The notes beneath the pieces are model-generated. The model was not told the origin of the DNA. It did no database searches and saw only the letters and a list, made by a program, of their open reading frames with translations. Made by a program: the position numbers and the translations under genes. A DNA stretch of 38,529 bases from Streptomyces corynorhini (GTDB lineage Bacteria > Actinomycetota > Actinomycetes > Streptomycetales > Streptomycetaceae): NCBI RefSeq assembly GCF_003346515.1, contig NZ_QQNA01000020.1, positions 1-38,529 on the forward strand, given 5' to 3'. Positions within the stretch are counted from its first letter, which is position 1. Each line of letters starts with the position of its first letter. Below are positions 9,555-18,502 of the stretch, piece after piece.

Positions 9555-11180
9555 GTGCTCGATATCAGTGAATCCGTGATGCAGCTCCTTCTCGCGTTGA
9601 TCATCGTCGGGCCGCTCGTCGGCGCCGTCGCGGCCCTGCTGCCTGCCCCGCCAGGACTCCGGGGCAAGAGCCCCGAACAGGCCGTGCTGCGCCACGGCGT
9701 CACCGTGACCGGAGCGGTCCTCGTCGCCGCGATCGTCCTGGCGCTCGGCTTCGACCGCGACCACGCGTCCAGGATGCAGGCCACCACGGACATCAGCTGG
9801 ATCGCGGCACTCAACGTGCGGATCCACCTCGGCATCGACGGCATTTCCCTCCCCCTTCTGGTCCTGACCGCGCTACTGACCTTCCTGTGCGCGCTGTACA
9901 GCTACTTCAAGCAGGGACATCAGCCGCTGACGCAGCGGGCCAAGGGCCCCTCGCCCAAGGCGTTCGTCGCCCTGATCCTCGTCCTGGAGTCCGGCACACT
10001 CGCCACCTTCGCCGTCCTCGATCTGCTCCTCTTCTTCCTGGCCTTCGAGATGGTGCTGATCCCGATGTACTTCCTGATCGCCCGCTGGGGCGGATCGGAA
10101 GGCGTACCGGGCGGCAGGCGGGCCGCCGCCCTGAAGTTCATCCTCTACACCCTGCTCGGCTCCGTGGTCATGCTGCTCGGCCTCCTGCTCATCGGGCTCC
10201 ACGCGGGCACTTTTGACATGGTGGCACTCGCCACTGACAACGGCGCGGGACTCAGTACGTCCGTGCAGGTCACCGCCGTTCTCGCGATCGGCCTCGGGCT
10301 CGCGGTGAAGACCCCGATGTGGCCGCTGCACAGCTGGCTGCCGGACGCCCACACCGCCGCCCCGACCGTCGGCTCCGTCCTCCTCGCCGGAGTGCTGCTC
10401 AAGATGGGCACCTACGGTTTCGTCCGTATCGTCCTGCCGATCGCCCCCGACGGGATGCGCGTCTTCGCCCCGTACCTGGCGGCCCTCGCGGTCGCCGGGA
10501 TCGTCTACGGCTCCCTGGCCTGCCTCGCGTTGGCCAAGGAGGGCGCGGGCGGCGACCTCAAACGCCTCATCGCCTACTCCTCCGTCGGCCACATGGGCTT
10601 CGTCCTCCTCGGCATCGCGACCATGACCCCCACCGGAGTCAACGGCGCGCTCTTCGCCAACATCGCCCACGGGCTCATCACCGGCCTGCTGTTCTTCCTG
10701 GTCGGAGCCCTCAAGGACCGGTACGGCACCGCCGACCTCGACACCCTCGCCGGGGCGACGGGCGCCGCGCTCTACGGCCGCGCGCCACGGCTCGGCGGGC
10801 TGCTCGCCTTCGCCGCCGTCGCCTCACTCGGACTGCCCGGACTCGCCGGATTCTGGGGCGAGATGCTCACCATGTTCGCCGCGTTCGACCCGGCGGAAGG
10901 GCTCAGCCGCCCCGCCTTCCTCACCTTCATGGCCGTCGCCGGGTTCGGGACGCTCCTCACCGCCGCGTACCTCCTGGTCGTCGTGCGCCGCGTGTGCATG
11001 GGCGTCCCCCCACGGGAAGAGGAACCGGCGGGCCCGCGCCTCACCGACATCCAGACCTACGAGGTCGCCTCCTGGTCCCCGCTCGTCGCCCTGACCGTCA
11101 TCGCCGGACTCTGGCCCGCGGTCCTCCTCGGCCTCACCGACCCGGCCGTGCAGAAGCTCCTCGCAGGAGGCAAGTCGTGA
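9555..11180 (+). CDS. nuoM: NADH-quinone oxidoreductase subunit M (antiporter-like)
   Basis: NuoM is the middle antiporter-like proton channel of complex I. The 541-residue product has about 14 hydrophobic segments. It carries the conserved Glu in [17 protein letters not shown], the Lys/His channel motif [20 protein letters not shown], and [19 protein letters not shown]. The GTG at 9555 follows the nuoL stop by three bases. The stop overlaps the nuoN GTG. Confidence 0.95.
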   Translation: MLDISESVMQLLLALIIVGPLVGAVAALLPAPPGLRGKSPEQAVLRHGVTVTGAVLVAAIVLALGFDRDHASRMQATTDISWIAALNVRIHLGIDGISLPLLVLTALLTFLCALYSYFKQGHQPLTQRAKGPSPKAFVALILVLESGTLATFAVLDLLLFFLAFEMVLIPMYFLIARWGGSEGVPGGRRAAALKFILYTLLGSVVMLLGLLLIGLHAGTFDMVALATDNGAGLSTSVQVTAVLAIGLGLAVKTPMWPLHSWLPDAHTAAPTVGSVLLAGVLLKMGTYGFVRIVLPIAPDGMRVFAPYLAALAVAGIVYGSLACLALAKEGAGGDLKRLIAYSSVGHMGFVLLGIATMTPTGVNGALFANIAHGLITGLLFFLVGALKDRYGTADLDTLAGATGAALYGRAPRLGGLLAFAAVASLGLPGLAGFWGEMLTMFAAFDPAEGLSRPAFLTFMAVAGFGTLLTAAYLLVVVRRVCMGVPPREEEPAGPRLTDIQTYEVASWSPLVALTVIAGLWPAVLLGLTDPAVQKLLAGGKS

Positions 11181-12739
11181 CCGTGGCCGCCGACAGCGCC
11201 GCCAGCCTCGTCCAGTCCGTCGACTGGCGGGCCATCGCGCCCCCCACCATCACGGCGGCGGTCGCCCTCGTCGTCCTGGTCGCCGACCTCTTCGTACCGG
11301 CCCGCCGCAAACCCCTCCTCGGCGCGATCGCCATCGGCGGCCTCGCCCTCGCGCTGCTGGCGCTCCTACCGCTGCGCGACGGCGGGCGCCGGACGTTCTG
11401 CCTCACCACCAACGCCGACGTGTGCAGCTACACCGCCGACCACTTCACCCTGGTCGTCCAGGCGCTGGTACTCGGCGGCGCCCTGCTCACCGTCCTGCTC
11501 TCCCTCGGCGACACGAAGGAACTCCCCGTAGGGGAGTACTGGTTCCTGCTGCTCGCCTCGGCCGCGGGCGCGGCCCTGCTGCCCGCCTCCCGGGACCTCG
11601 CCACCCTGGTCGTCGCCCTCGAAGTCGCCTCCCTGCCCGCCTTCGCCCTGGTCGGGCTCAGGCGCGGCGACCGGCTCTCCTCCGAGGCCGCGCTCAAGTT
11701 CTTCCTCTCCTCGGTCACCGCGACCGCGGTGATGCTGCTGGGCGTCAGCTTCGTCTACGCCTCCACCGGCACCCTGCACCTCGGCGAGATCGCCGAGCGC
11801 CTGTACGACGTGTCGGGCCCGCTGGCCACGCTCGCCAAGGCAGGAGTGGCCCTCACCCTCGTCGGCTTCGCCTTCAAGACGGCCGCCGCGCCGTTCCACT
11901 TCTGGGTCCCCGACACCTATGTCGGCGCGCCCCTGCCCATCGCCGCCTACCTGTCCGTCGTCGGGAAGGCCGTCGGCTTCTCGGGGCTCGTCCTGGTGAC
12001 CGTCGTCGCCTTCCCCTCGTACGGGACGGTGTGGGGCCCCCTCCTCGCCGTGCTGGCCGCGCTCACCATGACCGTCGGCAACGTGGCGGCGCTGCGGCAG
12101 TCGGCCTCACGCGCGCACGGCGCCGTACGGCTGCTCGCCTGGTCGTCCGTCGGGCAGGCGGGCTACCTCCTGGTGCCCATCGCCGCCGCCGGATACGCGG
12201 GCGAGCGCAGCGTCGGCTCCACCGTCGCGTACGCCCTGATGTACGCCGTCGTGAACCTCGGCGCCTTCGCCGTCGTCGCCCTGGTGGCCCGCACCCACCG
12301 CCTCAACCGCCTCAGCGACTACCAGGGCCTGTACGCGCGACGGCCGTCGGCCGCCCTCGCGCTGGCCTTCTTCCTGCTCTGCCTGGCCGGACTGCCGCCC
12401 GGGATCATCGGCCTGTTCGCCAAGGTCACCGTCTTCTCCGCCGCGGTCGACGCGGGTCTCGGCTGGCTCGCCGTCGTCATGGCCGTCAACGTCGTGATCG
12501 CCCTCTCCTACTACCTGCGGTGGACGGCCGTCCTCTTCCGCGCGCCCGGGACGCTCCCCGCCACCGAGGGGCGGCCGGAGTCCCCGGCCGAGGACACCGC
12601 GGCCCTCTCCCCTGGCGGGGCCGCCGTCACCGCCGCGCCCGCCCTCACCGTCGCCATCGCCCTGACGGCCGCGGCCGGGATCGCCCTGTCCGGAGCGCCC
12701 CAGCTGGTGCTGCGCTTCGCCGGAGTCAGCCTCTTCTGA
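11177..12739 (+). CDS. nuoN: NADH-quinone oxidoreductase subunit N (antiporter-like)
   Basis: NuoN is the third antiporter-like subunit, nearest to NuoK in the membrane arm. The 520-residue product has the conserved Glu in [20 protein letters not shown] and the channel motif [21 protein letters not shown] chose the GTG at 11177 because it overlaps the nuoM stop and has a strong ribosome site (AGGAGG, 11165-11170); the frame is open further upstream but that part is antisense-like filler. It is the last gene of the cluster, followed by a GC-rich region with only a weak hairpin. Confidence 0.95.
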   Translation: MTVAADSAASLVQSVDWRAIAPPTITAAVALVVLVADLFVPARRKPLLGAIAIGGLALALLALLPLRDGGRRTFCLTTNADVCSYTADHFTLVVQALVLGGALLTVLLSLGDTKELPVGEYWFLLLASAAGAALLPASRDLATLVVALEVASLPAFALVGLRRGDRLSSEAALKFFLSSVTATAVMLLGVSFVYASTGTLHLGEIAERLYDVSGPLATLAKAGVALTLVGFAFKTAAAPFHFWVPDTYVGAPLPIAAYLSVVGKAVGFSGLVLVTVVAFPSYGTVWGPLLAVLAALTMTVGNVAALRQSASRAHGAVRLLAWSSVGQAGYLLVPIAAAGYAGERSVGSTVAYALMYAVVNLGAFAVVALVARTHRLNRLSDYQGLYARRPSAALALAFFLLCLAGLPPGIIGLFAKVTVFSAAVDAGLGWLAVVMAVNVVIALSYYLRWTAVLFRAPGTLPATEGRPESPAEDTAALSPGGAAVTAAPALTVAIALTAAAGIALSGAPQLVLRFAGVSLF

Positions 12740-12933
12740 CGCCGGAGGGGCGCCGCGCCGCGCCCCCGCCCCGCCCGGACGCGCCGGGGAACCCGCACCG
12801 CCCGCCTGGCGTTGACCAGTACGTAAGGGTCCACTGGAGAGTGGAGCAGCATCAGGTCCTGTCCACCCGGCGAAGACCGGCCGGGCAGGATCCAGCGAAG
12901 GGTTCCCCTGCCGTACCACTTGGAGGGCGTACC

Positions 12934-13800
12934 GTGCACCGCCGGCACAACGGGCTGAAGACCGCCGTCCTCCTCGGAGGACTCTCAGCGCTCATCATCG
13001 CGATCGGCAGCTTCTTCGGCCGAACGGGACTGATCATCGCGCTCGTCGTGGCGCTCGGCACCAACGCGTACTCCTACTGGAACAGCGACAAGCTGGCTCT
13101 GCGCGCCATGCGCGCCCGTCCCGTCAGCGAGTTCGAGGCGCCGCAGCTCTACCGGATCGTCCGCGAACTCTCGACGGCCGCCCGCCGGCCGATGCCCCGG
13201 CTCTACATCTCACCCACCCAGGCGCCCAACGCGTTCGCCACCGGCCGCAATCCGCGCAACGCCGCGGTCTGCTGCACGGACGGGATCCTGCGGATCCTCG
13301 ACGAGCGCGAGCTGCGCGGCGTCCTCGGACACGAGCTGAGCCACGTCTACAACCGCGACATCCTGATCTCCTCGGTCGCCGGGGCGCTCGCCTCCGTGGT
13401 CATGTTCCTGGTGAACTTCGCCTGGCTCGTCCCCATCGGCCGCTCCGACGACGATGACGGCCCCGGCATCTTCGGCATGCTGCTCATCATGATCCTGGGC
13501 CCCCTCGCGGCCTCCGTCATCCAGTTGGCGGTGAGCCGCTCGCGCGAGTACGAGGCGGACGCCTCCGGAGCGCAGCTCACCGGCGACCCGCTCGCCCTGG
13601 CGAGCGCGCTGCGCAAACTGGAGGCGGGGACGCGGCAGCTTCCGCTGCCGCCCGAGCCCCGGATCGAGACCGCGAGCCACATGATGATCGCCAACCCGTT
13701 CCGGCCAGGCGAGGTCTCGAAGCTGTTCTCCACGCATCCGCCGATGGCGGAGCGCATCGCCCGGCTGGAGCGGATGGCCGGCGGCCACCACCGGCCGTGA
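12934..13800 (+). CDS. htpX: HtpX-type membrane zinc metalloprotease
   Basis: This is an M48-family membrane protease that degrades damaged or misassembled membrane proteins. The 288-residue product has two N-terminal hydrophobic segments (residues ~8-50), the zinc motif HELSH at His133-His137, two further hydrophobic segments, and the third ligand in SREYEAD at Glu205. The C-terminal [15 protein letters not shown] is also typical of the family. The GTG at 12934 has a good ribosome site (GGAGGG). The gap to nuoN is 194 bp, so it is probably transcribed separately. It faces the next gene. Confidence 0.93.
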   Translation: MHRRHNGLKTAVLLGGLSALIIAIGSFFGRTGLIIALVVALGTNAYSYWNSDKLALRAMRARPVSEFEAPQLYRIVRELSTAARRPMPRLYISPTQAPNAFATGRNPRNAAVCCTDGILRILDERELRGVLGHELSHVYNRDILISSVAGALASVVMFLVNFAWLVPIGRSDDDDGPGIFGMLLIMILGPLAASVIQLAVSRSREYEADASGAQLTGDPLALASALRKLEAGTRQLPLPPEPRIETASHMMIANPFRPGEVSKLFSTHPPMAERIARLERMAGGHHRP

Positions 13801-13820
13801 CGCCGGTCGACAAGCCCCCG

Positions 13821-13932
13821 CCGGCCCGGTCGGCGCGTCCGGTCGGCCGGTCCGACCGGTCAGGTCGGTCGGTCAGGTCCGCCGGTCCGGTCGGTCAGGT
13901 CGGCCCGTCCGGGTGGTCCGCTCGGTCGGCGG
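13821..13932. terminator. GGTCGG-rich repeat region with hairpin between convergent genes
   Basis: The short space between htpX (plus) and the yccF-type gene (minus) is built of reiterated GGTCGG and GGTCAGG units. An 8-bp hairpin (CCGGTCGG and CCGACCGG with a 5-nt loop) lies at 13839-13859. It likely ends transcription from both sides; there is no T tract. Confidence 0.5.
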
Positions 13933-13939
13933 GCGCGGG

Positions 13940-14341
13940 TCAGCGGGCCCCGAAGCGCGCGTCCGTCGGGACGACTTCGCGGCCCAGCGGCATCAGCGAG
14001 ATGGGGATGAGCTTCAGGTTCGCCCAGCCGAACGGGATGCCGATGATCGAGATGAACAGCGGGATGCTGGTGAGCAGGTGGCCTAGGGCCAGCCACCAGC
14101 CCGCGAAGACCACCCAGATGATGTTCCCGACGAACGAGGGCGCCCCGGCGTCGCGCCGCTCGACCGTGGTGCGTCCGAAGGGCCACAGGACATAGCCGGC
14201 GATGCGCAGGGACGCGACACCGAACGGGATCGTCACGATCAGGACGAAGCAGACGACCGCCGCGATGACATAGCCGATCGCCATCCAGATCCCGCAGAAC
14301 ACCAGCCACAGGATGTTGAGGATCAGCTCGATGAGCTTCAT
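13940..14341 (-). CDS. YccF-family inner-membrane protein
   Basis: The 133-residue product has two repeats of a hydrophobic block, each followed by an (I/T)PFG motif (IPFGVASLRIAGYVLWPFGR and IPFGWANLKLIPISLMPLGR), which is the YccF domain pattern. It is an integral membrane protein of unknown function. I chose the ATG at 14341 because the purine-rich GGAAGG lies nine bases upstream; an ATG at 14347 is possible but too close to it. It is divergent from the next gene and convergent with htpX. Confidence 0.85.
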   Translation of the reverse strand: MKLIELILNILWLVFCGIWMAIGYVIAAVVCFVLIVTIPFGVASLRIAGYVLWPFGRTTVERRDAGAPSFVGNIIWVVFAGWWLALGHLLTSIPLFISIIGIPFGWANLKLIPISLMPLGREVVPTDARFGAR

Positions 14342-14665
14342 GATCATTTGCCTTCCGCGAGTTCGCCCGGATCCGCCGCTCAAGCCAATTATCCGGCCTT
14401 GACCTCATGAGACGAAACAGGGGAGAACCCTGGTTCCTCCCTGAGCCCGCCTCCTCCCGAACCCGGTCTTCTCCCTGAACCCGCCGTCCACCGCGTGTGT
14501 GTACCCGGAAGCGGGGTAGCCGATCGATCATCGGTGGGGCAAGCATCGCGGCCGCGGTTCCCGTGCGTTCCGGTGCGCGCCGTCTTTGGTTGCCGATTTG
14601 CGCAACCGTCGTACCTCTCCAGGGCGTCTTCCCGGTCACACAGCACGAAAGGCAGGGCTCAGAGC
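14342..14665. other. Divergent intergenic region
   Basis: This 324-bp gap should hold promoters for both flanking membrane-protein genes. It contains a near-duplicate 15-mer (CTCCCTGAGCCCGCC at ~14437 and CTCCCTGAACCCGCC at ~14473) and a 6-bp inverted repeat GGTTGC/GCAACC at 14588-14607. I see no gene and cannot place a promoter with confidence. Confidence 0.4.
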
Positions 14666-14935
14666 ATGAGCATCATCGGTTGGATCATTCTCGGACTCCT
14701 CGCCGGAGCCATCGCCAAGATCCTGCTCCCCGGCCGGGACCCCGGCGGGATCATCGGCACCACCCTCATCGGCATCGCGGGAGCCTTCATCGGCGGCTGG
14801 GTGTCGTCCCGGTGGCTCGACCACCCCATCAACGCGAACTTCTTCGACGCCGCCACCTGGGGCGCGGCCATCGGCGGAGCGCTCATCCTGCTGATCGCGT
14901 ACCGGATCCTCTTCGGCCACTCGCGATCCCGCTGA
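14666..14935 (+). CDS. GlsB/YeaQ/YmgE-family small membrane protein
   Basis: The 89-residue product starts SIIGWIILGLLAGAIAK and has GRDPGGIIGTTLIGIAGAFIGG and GAAIGGALILLIAYR. This Gly-rich, three-segment pattern is the transglycosylase-associated (GlsB/YeaQ/YmgE) family. Members are often stress-induced; the molecular role is unknown. The ATG at 14666 has a purine-rich site (AAAGGCAGGG) upstream. The frame is open further upstream but that part is not hydrophobic and does not fit the family. Confidence 0.88.
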   Translation: MSIIGWIILGLLAGAIAKILLPGRDPGGIIGTTLIGIAGAFIGGWVSSRWLDHPINANFFDAATWGAAIGGALILLIAYRILFGHSRSR

Positions 14936-14948
14936 CCGGCGCGAACGT

Positions 14949-15015
14949 ACGGAGCGGTCGGCCGCACGCCGGGGGTACGGGAACGGCGGCGGTTCGCCCG
15001 CTCCGTCCCCGTACC
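14949..15015. terminator. Bidirectional hairpin between convergent genes
   Basis: Two nested or competing inverted repeats lie between the glsB-type gene (plus) and the yajQ-type gene (minus): ACGGAGCGG (14949-14957) with CCGCTCCGT (14998-15006), and GGTACGGG (14974-14981) with CCCGTACC (15008-15015). They likely serve both convergent transcripts. Confidence 0.55.
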
Positions 15016-15022
15016 GCCCTGG

Positions 15023-15511
15023 TCACCGGTAGTTGACGAATTGCAGCGCGAAGTCGAAATCCTGGCCCTTGAGCAGGGTGATCACGGTCTGCAGGTCGTC
15101 ACGGCTCTTGGAGCTGACCCGCAGCTCGTCACCCTGGACCTGGGCCTTGATGCCCTTGGGGCCCTCGTCGCGGATGAACTTCGCGACCTTCTTGGCGTTG
15201 TCCTGGGAGATGCCTTCCTCGATCGAGGCGAAGATCTTGTACTCCTTGCCGGACGGCTGCGGCTCCCCGGCGTCCAGCGCCTTCAGTGAGATACCGCGCT
15301 TGATCAGCTTGGACTGGAAGACGTCGAGGATCGCCGAGACGCGCTCCTCCGAGTTCGCCTGCATCAGGATCTTCTCGCCGGACCAGTCGATCGAGGCGCC
15401 GACGTTCTTGAAGTCGTAGCGCTGCGAGATTTCCTTCGCGGCCTGATTGAGGGCGTTGTCGACCTCCTGCCGCTCGACCTTCGAGACGATGTCGAAACTG
15501 GAGTCGGCCAT
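15023..15511 (-). CDS. YajQ-family nucleotide-binding protein
   Basis: The 162-residue product matches the YajQ/UPF0234 family along its whole length: [19 protein letters not shown] at the start, the [16 protein letters not shown] region, and [16 protein letters not shown] and [12 protein letters not shown] segments at the end. The fold is two RNP-like domains; some family members bind cyclic di-GMP or nucleotides. I chose the ATG at 15511; the AAGGAG site is a little far, with AGGAC closer. The open frame upstream is low-complexity and unlike the family. Confidence 0.92.
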   Translation of the reverse strand: MADSSFDIVSKVERQEVDNALNQAAKEISQRYDFKNVGASIDWSGEKILMQANSEERVSAILDVFQSKLIKRGISLKALDAGEPQPSGKEYKIFASIEEGISQDNAKKVAKFIRDEGPKGIKAQVQGDELRVSSKSRDDLQTVITLLKGQDFDFALQFVNYR

Positions 15512-15784
15512 GTCCTGTGGCTCCTTGTCATCGGTGCTGTGGGGTGCTGTGGAGTGCTGCGGGATGCCGGCGGAGGGGGCGCTCGGCGCATGCTCGCCGC
15601 GCGGCCGGACACCGCCGACCGCTGGCGCAAAGCCTAGGCCCTGTCCGGGCGGCCCTCGCCGGACCCGGAACGCCCGGCGCCGGTCAATCCAGTGGCGGAG
15701 CACCCCCGGGCATCGGGTATTGTTTACGTCGTTGCCAAGGAGCACCGCCCGTCGGCGGAGATCCGAACGGCAGCGATATCCCAT

Positions 15785-15866
15785 GGCGGTGTGCCCGAGT
15801 GGCCAATGGGAGCGGACTGTAAATCCGCCGGCTTAGCCTTCCCAGGTTCGAATCCTGGCGCCGCCA
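15785..15866 (+). tRNA. tRNA-Tyr (GTA)
   Basis: An 82-nt class II tRNA with a 7-bp acceptor stem (GGCGGTG with CGCCGCC), anticodon loop CTGTAAA giving GTA, a long variable arm, T arm CCAGG-TTCGAAT-CCTGG and discriminator A. CCA is not encoded. tRNA-Tyr is a known attachment site for SLP1-type integrating elements; no integrase or excisionase follows here. Confidence 0.96.
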
Positions 15867-15876
15867 CGCGATACGG

Positions 15877-15914
15877 ACGGCCCCCGACCCACAGACACGT
15901 GGATCGGGGGCCGT
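15877..15914 (+). terminator. Terminator hairpin after tRNA-Tyr
   Basis: A perfect 11-bp inverted repeat, ACGGCCCCCGA (15877-15887) and TCGGGGGCCGT (15904-15914), follows the tRNA by 10 bases. It also sits at the 3' side of the minus-strand reductase gene, so it may work both ways. Confidence 0.8.
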
Positions 15915-15952
15915 CTTCGTATGTCCGCACCGGGCGGAGCCCGGCGCTCCGG

Positions 15953-16615
15953 TCAGGCGCGGCCCTCGGCGAGGGCCTTCGTCGCCTCCTCCGCCGGTAC
16001 CGTCCCGCCGATCAGCTCCAGCGTCAGCCCGGCCGTCTCCGGAGTCTCCAGCAGCTCCACCAGGACAGCCGCCACATCGTCACGGGGCACCGCCCCGTAC
16101 CCCGTTGACTCCGCCAGCGCGACAAGACCGGTGCCCGCGTCGTCCGTCAGCCGTCCCGGCCGCAGAATCGTCCAGTCGAGCGCGGTCCTTGACCGTACGT
16201 ACGCGTCCGCCGCGCCCTTCGCGCGCTGGTACGCGTCGAAGACCTCGTCGCCCTCGTGGTCCGGGTCGGCGCCCATCGAGGAGACGACCACGAACCGGCG
16301 CACCCCCGCGCGCTCCGCCGCATCCGCGAAGAGGACCGCCGCGCCCCGGTCCACCGTCTCCTTGCGCGCCACGCCGCTGCCGCCGCCCGCGCCCGCAGCG
16401 AAGACCGCCGCGTCCGTGCCCTCCAGGGCCTCGGCGACCTGCTCCACCGAGGCCGACTCCAGGTCCAGAACGACCGGTTCGGCGCCCGAGGCCCGCAGCT
16501 CGTCCGCCTGTCCCGGGTCGCGGATGATCCCCGCGACCCCGTGTCCGCGCGCGGCGAGCCGTCGCTCCAGCCGCAGCGCGATCTGACCATGTCCTCCAGC
16601 AATCACGATTCGCAT
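15953..16615 (-). CDS. NAD(P)-binding reductase-like protein (atypical SDR, NmrA/YwnB-like)
   Basis: The 220-residue product has a Rossmann fold. The N-terminal dinucleotide motif is IVIAGGHGQIALRLERRL (GxxGxxx type), followed by the Asp/Glu-containing second strand VVLDLES, VFAAGAGGGSGVA, the VVSSMGAD strand and a Y-x3-K-like YQRAKGAAD. This matches the atypical short-chain dehydrogenase group that includes sugar epimerase-like and NmrA-like proteins. The substrate is not evident. I chose the ATG at 16615; a GTG two codons upstream (16621) is also possible and neither has a strong ribosome site. The neighbour to the right is co-oriented, 34 bp away, and may be co-transcribed. Confidence 0.85.
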   Translation of the reverse strand: MRIVIAGGHGQIALRLERRLAARGHGVAGIIRDPGQADELRASGAEPVVLDLESASVEQVAEALEGTDAAVFAAGAGGGSGVARKETVDRGAAVLFADAAERAGVRRFVVVSSMGADPDHEGDEVFDAYQRAKGAADAYVRSRTALDWTILRPGRLTDDAGTGLVALAESTGYGAVPRDDVAAVLVELLETPETAGLTLELIGGTVPAEEATKALAEGRA

Positions 16616-16649
16616 GGTCACGACCGTACGCCGCGACGGCCCGCACGGC

Positions 16650-17927
16650 TCACGCGCCGAGGTCCGACCGGCCCTGTCGCGGCAGCTCCAGGGCGACGGC
16701 CGCCGCCGAGTCGCAGTACTCCCGCACCGCGCTCGTCCTGGCCACCACCCGGCCCCGGTGGATGACGATCCGGCTGTACGCGAGCGACAGCGCGCCCTCG
16801 ACGTCCTCCCCGCGCACGGCCAGCAGCTCGGCCGGGAACCCCGCCTCCACCCGGACCTCGGCCAGCCCCATCGCGGCCCGCGCCGCCCCGCTCACCGTGT
16901 CGTACGCCTCCACCGCGCGCAGCCCGCCCCGCGAGGCCAGCAGGTACGCCGACTCCAGGGGATCCCCGCGCCCCACCGGGTTCGACAGGTCCCGCAGCGC
17001 GCCGCTGCCCGCCGCCACCCGCACACCGGCCGACCGCAGCAGCCGTACGGGCGCGACACCGCGCTCCGCGCCCGGCGCCGGGGCACGGCCCGGATCACCC
17101 GACCGCTCCATACCGCCGCACGCCCCCTGCGGCAGGCAGACGACGCTCACGCCCGCCGCCGCGAGCCCGTCCGCCGCGCGGGACGCGACCTCGGCGGGCA
17201 GCCGGGCCAGCCCCGCGCACGGCCCCAGCGCCACGCTCTGGCGCAGGGCGCCCGCCATCGCCGCCAGCCGCGCCAGCCGGGCCGGATCGTCGCCCTCCAC
17301 ATGCAGGTCCACGGGGCAGCCGTGCTCGTCCGCGACCGTGAGCACCGCCTCCACGTAGCCCGCAGGATCGGGGTCGAGATCGGGGCAGCCGCCCACCGCC
17401 CCCGCGCCCATCTTCACCGCGTCGCGCAGCATCGCCAGCCCGTCCGCTCCCGCGACCCCGGTCAGCAGCCGGGGCACGGCCACGGTGGTCAGATCCGCGA
17501 GCCCGCGCAGCGAGCGGCGCGCCCGGAGCACCGCCTCCATCCGCCCCAGCTGCCGCGCGTCCCCGATCCGTACGTGGGAACGCAGCGCGGTCGCGCCGTG
17601 CCCCAGCTGGAGCAGCGTGGCCTCGGTGGCCCGCCGCTGCACCTCCTCCGGCGCGTCGGAGGCGGGCCCGTCCCCGGCGGCGAGCGCGGTCAGCGCGGTG
17701 TCCGCGTGGGCGTGCGGCTCGGCGGGCGCGGGCAGCAGCAGATAGCCCGCGAGGTCGACGCGGGTGCCGTGGGCGGCGAGGCTGCCGGCCGTGCCGACCG
17801 CCTCGACGCGGCCCGCGCCGAGCCGTACGTCGACGGTCCTGCCGTCGGCGAGCCGGGCGCCGCACAGGACGAGCGCGGTGGTGCCGGCCGTGGCGCCGTC
17901 GGACGGCTGCGGTTGGCTGTCGGGCAT
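16650..17927 (-). CDS. Cytosine-deaminase-like amidohydrolase with eroded metal site
   Basis: The 425-residue product has the overall shape of the amidohydrolase superfamily, CodA-like branch: an N-terminal beta sandwich (residues 18-60), the first metal motif PHAHADT (His72, His74), and a conserved His in VDLHVEGDDP (His209). The later positions depart from the family. Where CodA has a second ligand His the sequence reads LGPCAGL (Pro236), and where it has the catalytic metal Asp it reads AGSGALRDLSNPVGRGDPLE (Gly309). The CodA catalytic Glu position is also changed. It may be inactive as a deaminase or use a different chemistry. I chose the ATG at 17927 (MPDSQPQPSDG) with AGGAG just upstream; the open frame beyond it is Arg-rich and not family-like. 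Confidence 0.8.
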   Translation of the reverse strand: MPDSQPQPSDGATAGTTALVLCGARLADGRTVDVRLGAGRVEAVGTAGSLAAHGTRVDLAGYLLLPAPAEPHAHADTALTALAAGDGPASDAPEEVQRRATEATLLQLGHGATALRSHVRIGDARQLGRMEAVLRARRSLRGLADLTTVAVPRLLTGVAGADGLAMLRDAVKMGAGAVGGCPDLDPDPAGYVEAVLTVADEHGCPVDLHVEGDDPARLARLAAMAGALRQSVALGPCAGLARLPAEVASRAADGLAAAGVSVVCLPQGACGGMERSGDPGRAPAPGAERGVAPVRLLRSAGVRVAAGSGALRDLSNPVGRGDPLESAYLLASRGGLRAVEAYDTVSGAARAAMGLAEVRVEAGFPAELLAVRGEDVEGALSLAYSRIVIHRGRVVARTSAVREYCDSAAAVALELPRQGRSDLGA

Positions 17928-18175
17928 CGCGCTCCTGGTCGAGGGGTGTGTCCGGCCCGGTGGACGTGCTCGCGCGGCGAGGCGCGTGCCGTGCCCGGAA
18001 CGCCCGGCCCGGCACCTCGCCGCGTTGCCGGAGTGCCCACAGGAAACCACCCCGCCGCCGCTTGGACCCCGTGCGACGCACCGCACCGGACGCCGCGCCC
18101 CGCCGGGCTCCGTGACACGGGCGCCCCACCGGGACAACTGGGGCGAGCCGCACGGAAGCGGGCGTGGAAACGGAT

Positions 18176-18205
18176 TTGGGCGATCGGCAGCCGACCGTGT
18201 AATGT
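18176..18205 (+). promoter_or_regulatory. Putative tRNA-Thr/tRNA-Met promoter
   Basis: TTGGGC (18176-18181) and TAATGT (18200-18205), spaced 18 bp, lie 12 bp upstream of tRNA-Thr. The -10 fits the actinobacterial TANNNT pattern. The preceding ~250 bases, back to the amidohydrolase start, show no gene. Confidence 0.55.
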
Positions 18206-18216
18206 CTTCATCGCTC

Positions 18217-18289
18217 GCCCCAATAGCTCAGTCGGTAGAGCGTCTCCATGGTAAGGAGAAGGTCTACGGTTCGATTCCGTATTGGGGCT
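18217..18289 (+). tRNA. tRNA-Thr (GGT)
   Basis: A 73-nt cloverleaf with acceptor stem GCCCCAA/TTGGGGC, D arm AGCTCAGTCGGTAGAGC, anticodon loop ATGGTAA giving GGT, and T arm TACGG-TTCGATT-CCGTA. CCA is not encoded. It is followed 47 bp later by tRNA-Met. Confidence 0.96.
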
Positions 18290-18294
18290 CAGAT

Positions 18295-18331
18295 GTTGGG
18301 TGATCCTCGCCTCCGGGCGAGGTGATCCAAC
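18295..18331 (+). other. Hairpin between tRNA-Thr and tRNA-Met
   Basis: A 7-bp stem (CCTCGCC and GGCGAGG, loop TCCG) is extended by outer pairing GTTGG/CCAAC around a small internal loop. It could be a processing signal in a joint tRNA precursor or a weak terminator. Confidence 0.5.
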
Positions 18332-18336
18332 GTCGA

Positions 18337-18409
18337 AGCGGTGTAGCTCAGTCGGTAGAGCAAGCGGCTCATAATCGCTGTGTCACCGGTTCAAGTCCGG
18401 TCACCGCTA
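18337..18409 (+). tRNA. tRNA-Met (CAT), elongator type
   Basis: A 73-nt cloverleaf with acceptor stem AGCGGTG/CACCGCT, anticodon loop CTCATAA giving CAT, and discriminator A. The first pair is A-T and the anticodon stem lacks the GGG/CCC run of initiator tRNA, so this is elongator Met. tRNA-Ile(CAT) is unlikely given the Thr-Met-rpmG order known in other actinobacteria. Confidence 0.9.
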
Positions 18410-18415
18410 CAAAAA

Positions 18416-18458
18416 AGTAGCCGATTGTGGGGTCGGTCCTTCGATCGGCTACTCTTTT
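18416..18458 (+). terminator. Intrinsic terminator after tRNA-Met
   Basis: A 10-bp perfect stem (AGTAGCCGAT at 18416-18425 and ATCGGCTACT at 18444-18453) is followed by CTTTT. It separates the tRNA pair from rpmG, although some readthrough could feed rpmG. Confidence 0.8.
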
Positions 18459-18502
18459 ATGCGTTCATCCGTTCATCCGTTGTCCGTCCAAGGAGCACTC
18501 AC

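Noticed and set aside
12812..12835. Promoter for htpX based on TTGACC
   Set aside because: No suitable -10 occurs at 16-19 bp spacing; the nearest match is only 12 bp away.
14503..14508. Stress sigma-factor site (GGGTAC on the minus strand) for the yccF-type gene
   Set aside because: No matching upstream element was found at the expected 14-16 bp spacing, so it is likely chance.
18337..18409. Initiator tRNA-Met or tRNA-Ile(CAT) identity
   Set aside because: The first acceptor pair is A-T and the anticodon stem lacks the initiator GGG/CCC run; gene order matches elongator Met next to rpmG in other actinobacteria.
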